Source: Mesorhizobium japonicum MAFF 303099
GTDB lineage: Bacteria; Pseudomonadota; Alphaproteobacteria; Rhizobiales; Rhizobiaceae
NCBI RefSeq assembly: GCF_000009625.1
Contig: NC_002678.2
Span: 2,232,001 to 2,296,000 of the forward strand
Length of the DNA: 64,000 nt
Direction of reading: 5' to 3'
In this document: positions 60,249 to 64,000 of the stretch, piece after piece
Layout of the letters: each line of letters opens with the position of its first letter
Numbering within the stretch: the first letter of the stretch is position 1
Notes under the pieces: generated by a model
What the model saw: the letters and a program-made list of their open reading frames with translations, nothing else
Databases searched by the model: none
What the model was told of the DNA's origin: nothing
Made by a program: the position numbers and the translations under genes

Positions 60249-60851
60249 ATGGTCCGATCCTCCCTAGCCGTCCTGGTGATCGATGAAAATCGCATCCGCG
60301 CCTCGATCATCGAGGCCGGCCTGCGCGAGGCCGGCCATCAGCTTGTCACCGTCATTCATGACGTGACCGGCATTGCCCGGCGGATCGCCGAGATCGAACC
60401 GGACGTCATCGTCATCGACCTCGAAAACCCCAACCGCGACATGCTCGAAAACATGTTCCAGCTGTCGCGCGCCGTGAAGCGCCCGATCGCCATGTTCGTC
60501 GACCGCTCCGACCAGGCCTCGATCGAGGCCGCGGTCGATGCCGGCGTGTCGGCCTATGTCGTCGACGGTCTGCGGCAAGAGCGCGTCAAGCCGATCCTCG
60601 ACATGGCGGTGAGCCGCTTCAATGCCTTCTCGCGCATGGCGCGCGAATTGGAAGAGGCGCGCAGCGAACTCGAGAGCCGCAAGGTCATCGATCGCGCCAA
60701 GGGCATACTGATTAAGTCGCGCGGCCTCTCCGAAGAGGCCGCCTATACGCTGCTGCGCAAGACGGCGATGAACCAGAACCGCAAGATCAGCGACATCGCC
60801 CAAAGCCTGGTGACCGCGGCCGGGCTGCTGGGGCCGGCGGAGGACGAATGA
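60249..60851 (+). CDS. nasT: Antiterminator NasT (ANTAR response regulator)
   Basis: NasT lets transcription continue into nitrate-assimilation genes by binding hairpins in their leaders. The product is 200 residues from the ATG at 60249. A receiver domain (1-120, with ID and D-type acidic residues in VIDENRIRAS and VIVIDLENP) is followed by an ANTAR domain: ESRKVIDRAKGILIKSRGLS, EEAAYTLLRKTAMNQNRKIS and DIAQSLV. The stop overlaps the nasS start (ATGA). Its RNA target lies at 62288-62388 in front of nrtA. In the NasS/NasT system NasS holds NasT until nitrate or nitrite binds. Confidence 0.92.
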   Translation: MVRSSLAVLVIDENRIRASIIEAGLREAGHQLVTVIHDVTGIARRIAEIEPDVIVIDLENPNRDMLENMFQLSRAVKRPIAMFVDRSDQASIEAAVDAGVSAYVVDGLRQERVKPILDMAVSRFNAFSRMARELEEARSELESRKVIDRAKGILIKSRGLSEEAAYTLLRKTAMNQNRKISDIAQSLVTAAGLLGPAEDE

Positions 60852-62086
60852 GCATGAGGCACCAGATCACCGCCGGCTTCATGCCGCTTTTCGACAGCGC
60901 CGTGCTGGTCGCCGCGAGCGAGCTTGGCTTCGCAGGCAGCGAAGGCGTTGACCTGACGCTGCACCGTGAGACGTCCTGGGCCAACATTCGCGACCGCATC
61001 GCGATCGGCCATTTCGATCTCGCGCATATGCTGGGACCCATGCCGCTCGCCTGCAATCTCGGGCTGACGCCGCTCGCTTCCGAGACCATCGTGCCGTTCT
61101 CGCTCGGGCTCGGCGGCAATTGCGTCACCATCTCCAACGCCGTCTGGACCGGCATGGCGGCGCATGGCGCCGAACCCGATCTCGATCCGGCACGCGCAGG
61201 CGCGGCCCTGCGCGCGTTCATTCGCGACCGGGCGGTCGCGGGCCGCGAACCGCTGCGCTTTGCCGTGGTACACCCGCATTCCGGGCATAATTACGAACTG
61301 CGCTACTGGCTTGCCGCTTGCGGCATCGATCCCGACCGCGCAATCGAGATCGTCATCGTGCCGCCGCCCTTCATGGCCGACGCGCTGGCCACTGGGCGCA
61401 TCGACGGCTACTGCGTCGGCGAGCCCTGGAACAGCGCTGCGGTCGCCGCCGGCACCGGCCATATCGTTACCGTCAAGGCGCAGATATGGCGCAACAGCCC
61501 GGAGAAGGTGATCGGCGTGCGCAAGGCCTGGGCCGACGAAAATCCCGAGGCGCTGGCGGCGCTGCTGCGCGCGCTGCATCATTCGGCGCGCTGGTGCCAG
61601 GATCCGGCCAACCACGCCGAATTGGCCGCGGTGATGGCGCAGCCCGGCTTCCTCGGCCTGCCGCCGGCGGTGCAGATGCCGATCCTGACCGGCCATCTGC
61701 AATTGGGCGGCGGAGCAGAGTTGGATGTCGACGACTTCTTCTTGCCCTTCGACAAGGCGGCGAACTTTCCGTGGAAGAGCCATGCGCTGTGGTTCTACAC
61801 GCAGATGGTGCGCTGGGGTCATGTCGCGCACACGCCTGACAATCTGGCCATCGCCAGGAATTGCTACCGGCCCGACCTCTACCGCTCGGCGCTGAAGCCG
61901 CTTGGCGTTGCATTGCCCGGCGCCAATGCAAAGGTCGAGGGCGCGCTCAAGGTCGCAACCGCGGTCGGCGCGACCGGCGCCGGCCTGGTGCTCGGCCCGG
62001 ACGGTTTTTTCGACGGGCAGATCTTCGATCCTGACGAGATCGACGCCTATATAGCGCGCCAGAAATCGGTCCGCACGGAAGCCTGA
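60848..62086 (+). CDS. nasS: Nitrate/nitrite-sensing protein NasS
   Basis: NasS is a cytoplasmic NrtA-like protein that binds nitrate and controls NasT. The 412-residue product has the NrtA/CmpA fold (FMPLFDSAVLVAASELG, GGNCVTISNAVW, VHPHSGHNYELRYWLAACGI, CVGEPWNSAAV, PWKSHALWFYTQMVRWG) but no signal peptide, unlike NrtA at 62414. That is the distinguishing feature of NasS. It overlaps nasT by four bases and is translationally coupled. Confidence 0.9.
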   Translation: MSMRHQITAGFMPLFDSAVLVAASELGFAGSEGVDLTLHRETSWANIRDRIAIGHFDLAHMLGPMPLACNLGLTPLASETIVPFSLGLGGNCVTISNAVWTGMAAHGAEPDLDPARAGAALRAFIRDRAVAGREPLRFAVVHPHSGHNYELRYWLAACGIDPDRAIEIVIVPPPFMADALATGRIDGYCVGEPWNSAAVAAGTGHIVTVKAQIWRNSPEKVIGVRKAWADENPEALAALLRALHHSARWCQDPANHAELAAVMAQPGFLGLPPAVQMPILTGHLQLGGGAELDVDDFFLPFDKAANFPWKSHALWFYTQMVRWGHVAHTPDNLAIARNCYRPDLYRSALKPLGVALPGANAKVEGALKVATAVGATGAGLVLGPDGFFDGQIFDPDEIDAYIARQKSVRTEA

Positions 62087-62110
62087 TCATTTCCGCGCCA
62101 TTCTTGTGCA

Positions 62111-62129
62111 TTGCACAAAAATTGTGCGC
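62111..62129. promoter_or_regulatory. NtrC-type binding site upstream of nrtA
   Basis: TTGCAC, then seven bases, then GTGCGC gives the GCAC-N7-GTGC core of NtrC sites. It is also part of a larger palindromic stretch (TTGTGCATTGCACAA at 62105-62119). It lies about 110 bp upstream of the sigma-54 -24/-12 element, the usual enhancer spacing. Confidence 0.6.
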
Positions 62130-62236
62130 GCAATGGTCCTAATGAACAATCTTTGGCCTGCTCGCCATATTGCCCGGCAGGCCGTCGACGGACATGAATC
62201 GCTGATTTCATTGATGTTTTTCCTTTCATCCGAAAC

Positions 62237-62252
62237 TGGCACGGTTCCTGCA
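62237..62252 (+). promoter_or_regulatory. Sigma-54 (RpoN) promoter of the nrt operon
   Basis: TGGCAC-N5-CTGCA matches the -24/-12 consensus TGGCAC-N5-TTGCW with one mismatch, and GG-N10-GC spacing is exact. With the NtrC-like site upstream it indicates nitrogen-limited transcription. Confidence 0.7.
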
Positions 62253-62287
62253 GTGAAATAACCAGGCCCTTCATGGGTCACGGAACA

Positions 62288-62322
62288 GGCGTCCAATGGC
62301 GGGCGCCACAGGCAAAGCTGCC
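62288..62322 (+). promoter_or_regulatory. ANTAR-type two-hairpin NasT target
   Basis: Hairpin P1 (62288-62307) has a 7-bp stem GGCGTCC/GGGCGCC and a hexaloop AATGGC with A1 and G4. Hairpin P2 (62311-62322) has a GGC/GCC stem and hexaloop AAAGCT, again with A1 and G4. Both loops obey the ANTAR recognition rule. P2 shares bases with the 5' arm of the terminator at 62317-62388, so NasT binding would prevent termination. Confidence 0.7.
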
Positions 62323-62388
62323 GCTCAGGTCAAAACGCGCTCCCGGTCTTTCGGGCGCGAAGACCTGGCCGGCGGCTTTTTTGTTTTT
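62317..62388 (+). terminator. Leader terminator of the nrt operon
   Basis: A 15-bp stem with one mismatch and wobbles (GCTGCCGCTCAGGTC at 62317-62331, GACCTGGCCGGCGGC at 62362-62376) encloses an inner CG-rich hairpin. It is followed by T6, G and T5. It lies just upstream of nrtA and is mutually exclusive with ANTAR hairpin P2. Confidence 0.8.
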
Positions 62389-62413
62389 GAATCGCGTTCA
62401 ACCGGAGACGACG

Positions 62414-63742
62414 ATGAAGAAGACGATGAAGAACTGGATCGGGACGGGAACATCGCCAAAGGATGTGACGCGTCGCGATTTTCTGGTCAGCAGCGCCATG
62501 ACGGCCGGCCTGTTCATGGCGGCCCGCAAGCTCTTTCCATCCGGCGCCTATGCCGCCACCGCCGCGCCGGAAGTCACCGGCGCCAAGCTCGGCTTCATCG
62601 CGCTGACCGATGCCGCACCCCTGATGATCGCCAAGGAGAAGGGCCTGTTCGCCAAATTCGGCATGCCCGATGTCGAGGTGCTGAAGCAGGCTTCCTGGGG
62701 CGCGACGCGCGACAATCTGATGCTTGGCGGTGCCGCAAACGGCATCGACGGCGCCCACATACTGACGCCGCTGCCTTACCTCATGCACACCGGCAAGGTG
62801 ACGCAGAACAACCAGCCGATGCCGATGGCGATCGTGGCGCGGCTCAACTACGACTGCCAGGGCATTTCGGTCGCGCAGGAATATGCCGGCACCGGCGTCG
62901 GTCTCGATGCCTCCAAGCTGAAGGACGCCTTCGCCGCCAAGAAGGCAGCCGGCAAGGAGGTCAAGGCCGCCATGACCTTCCCGGGCGGCACGCATGACCT
63001 CTGGCTGCGCTACTGGCTGGCCGCCGGCGGCATCGATCCCGACAAGGACGTCTCGACCATCGTCGTGCCGCCGCCGCAGATGGTGGCCAACATGAAGGTC
63101 GGCAACATGGACGTCTTCTGCGTCGGCGAGCCGTGGAACGAGCAGCTCGTCCACCAGGGCGTCGGCTTTACCGCCGCCACCACGGGCGAATTGTGGAAGG
63201 GTCATCCGGAAAAGGCGCTCGGTCTGCGCGCCGAATTCATCGAGAAGAACCCGAACGCCACCAAGGCGATCCTGATGGCCGTCATGGAAGCCCAGCAGTG
63301 GTGCGAGGCCAAGGAGAACAAGGACGAGATGGCCGCCATCATCGGCAAGCGGCAATGGATGAACGTGCCGGTCGCCGACATCATCGGCCGCCTTAAGGGC
63401 GACATCAACTACGGCAATGGCCGCGTCGCCAACGGCACCGATTTCTACATGAAGTTCTGGAAGGGCGGCGTTTCCTACCCCTTCAAGAGCCATGATGCCT
63501 GGTTCCTCGCCGAGAACATCCGCTGGGGCAAATTCGCGCCGACCACGGACGTCAAGGCGCTGGTCGACCAGGTCAACCGCGAGGATCTGTGGCGCGAGGC
63601 GGCGAAGGATCTCGGGGTGGCGGCGGCCGACATTCCGGCCTCCTCGTCGCGAGGCGTCGAGACCTTCTTCGACGGCAAGACCTTCGATCCGGCCAACCCG
63701 TCCGCCTATCTCGACAGCCTGAAGATCAAGGCGTCGGCTTGA
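62414..63742 (+). CDS. nrtA: Nitrate ABC transporter substrate-binding protein
   Basis: NrtA captures nitrate outside the inner membrane for the NrtBCD pump. The product is 442 residues from the ATG at 62414. A twin-arginine signal (VTRRDFLVSSAMTAGLFMAA) precedes a bilobed domain with LGFIALTDAAPLMIAKEKGL, GGTHDLWLRYWLAAGGI, CVGEPWNEQ, PFKSHDAWFLAENIRWG, typical of NrtA/CmpA. It shares this fold with NasS upstream but differs in having the signal. The 47 codons upstream in frame belong to the leader. Confidence 0.93.
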   Translation: MKKTMKNWIGTGTSPKDVTRRDFLVSSAMTAGLFMAARKLFPSGAYAATAAPEVTGAKLGFIALTDAAPLMIAKEKGLFAKFGMPDVEVLKQASWGATRDNLMLGGAANGIDGAHILTPLPYLMHTGKVTQNNQPMPMAIVARLNYDCQGISVAQEYAGTGVGLDASKLKDAFAAKKAAGKEVKAAMTFPGGTHDLWLRYWLAAGGIDPDKDVSTIVVPPPQMVANMKVGNMDVFCVGEPWNEQLVHQGVGFTAATTGELWKGHPEKALGLRAEFIEKNPNATKAILMAVMEAQQWCEAKENKDEMAAIIGKRQWMNVPVADIIGRLKGDINYGNGRVANGTDFYMKFWKGGVSYPFKSHDAWFLAENIRWGKFAPTTDVKALVDQVNREDLWREAAKDLGVAAADIPASSSRGVETFFDGKTFDPANPSAYLDSLKIKASA

Positions 63743-63808
63743 CCCAAGCGCAATGGCGCCTCTTGCGCCGTGGTCGCCCCTACCTGCCCCCAAGGAGCTT
63801 TCCAAAAG

Positions 63809-64000
63809 ATGTCCATCCAAGCTATCGAGGACACCAAGGTGAAGGCGTTTCCCGCGCCGGCCAAACCGGCCGAGGTGATCGCCTTCGCCGCCAAGGCGCG
63901 GCGCCGCTTCGACCCGCTCGCCATCGCCGGCAAGCTGGCGAGCACGCTGGTGCCGCCCGTCATCGTCATCGCTCTGATGCTCGTCGTCTGGCAGGTCGCC
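63809..64000 (+). CDS. nrtB: Nitrate ABC transporter permease, 5' part (gene runs off the right edge)
   Basis: The first 64 codons are visible from the ATG at 63809, with AAGGAG upstream. They encode a short basic cytoplasmic tail (EVIAFAAKARRRFDPL) and the start of the first membrane helix (VPPVIVIALMLVVWQVA), typical of NrtB after NrtA. The rest lies outside the window, so the assignment rests on operon position and this N-terminus. Confidence 0.75.
   Translation, partial: MSIQAIEDTKVKAFPAPAKPAEVIAFAAKARRRFDPLAIAGKLASTLVPPVIVIALMLVVWQVA

Overview
The window looks like chromosomal DNA of a Rhizobiales alphaproteobacterium, most likely Mesorhizobium or a close relative. It is GC-rich and carries the alphaproteobacterial cell-cycle set (ctrA, chpT, sciP, an eipA/DUF1134 gene), a NolR-like ArsR regulator, IalB-family proteins, and intergenic palindromes of the kind common in this order. 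The genus assignment is inference from gene content, not from a database comparison.

Layout. 1-7905: small metabolic and transport genes, including an SDR, an AbrB-type membrane protein, a LysR/MFS divergent pair, and a minus-strand ATP-grasp/esterase/NTF2-like operon. 8024-10130: leuA behind a strong promoter, a short leucine-rich leader ORF and hairpins that look like an attenuator. 10325-22145: mostly housekeeping genes (wHTH-TPR membrane protein, alpha/beta hydrolase, metallophosphoesterase, Nudix hydrolase, glutathionyl-hydroquinone reductase, GNAT, SDR, HugZ-like protein, NolR-like regulator, SpoU methyltransferase, coiled-coil membrane protein). 22282-27924: the CtrA neighbourhood (eipA, chpT, a receiver protein, ctrA with a GANTC cluster upstream, fliJ, a HxlR/quinone-oxidoreductase pair, sciP). 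28212-30540: mnmA, a 165-bp MITE-like element and a Gfo/Idh/MocA dehydrogenase.

The accessory part starts at an elongator tRNA-Met gene (30782-30858). Its last 13-14 bases recur at 34988-35001 and 36735-36747, marking two tandem segments. The first carries a truncated RND adaptor, TetR, a KAS-II-like synthase and an SDR. The second carries a frameshifted gene, a small zinc-ribbon protein and a chimeric ORF. Beyond it are a 1623-residue wHTH/pseudo-cyclase/STAND-ATPase/WD40 protein divergent from a vWA (DUF1194) protein, a miniature GcrA-like protein, a peroxiredoxin-like protein, a cupin-like secreted protein, a lipoprotein, a response-regulator fragment and a 33-residue peptide with the lasso-type RiPP leader pattern.

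46684-54826 is one minus-strand operon: a 1953-residue trimeric autotransporter adhesin with a 666-bp tandem repeat, followed by two IalB proteins, a membrane-anchored protein and a DUF4189 protein. Two AraC-type genes upstream look incomplete or damaged. 57310-59688 holds a cardiolipin synthase and an endonuclease/exonuclease/phosphatase-family gene. 60249-64000 is the start of nitrate assimilation: nasT, nasS, then a leader with an NtrC-like site, a sigma-54 promoter, two ANTAR-type hairpins and a terminator, then nrtA and the start of nrtB.
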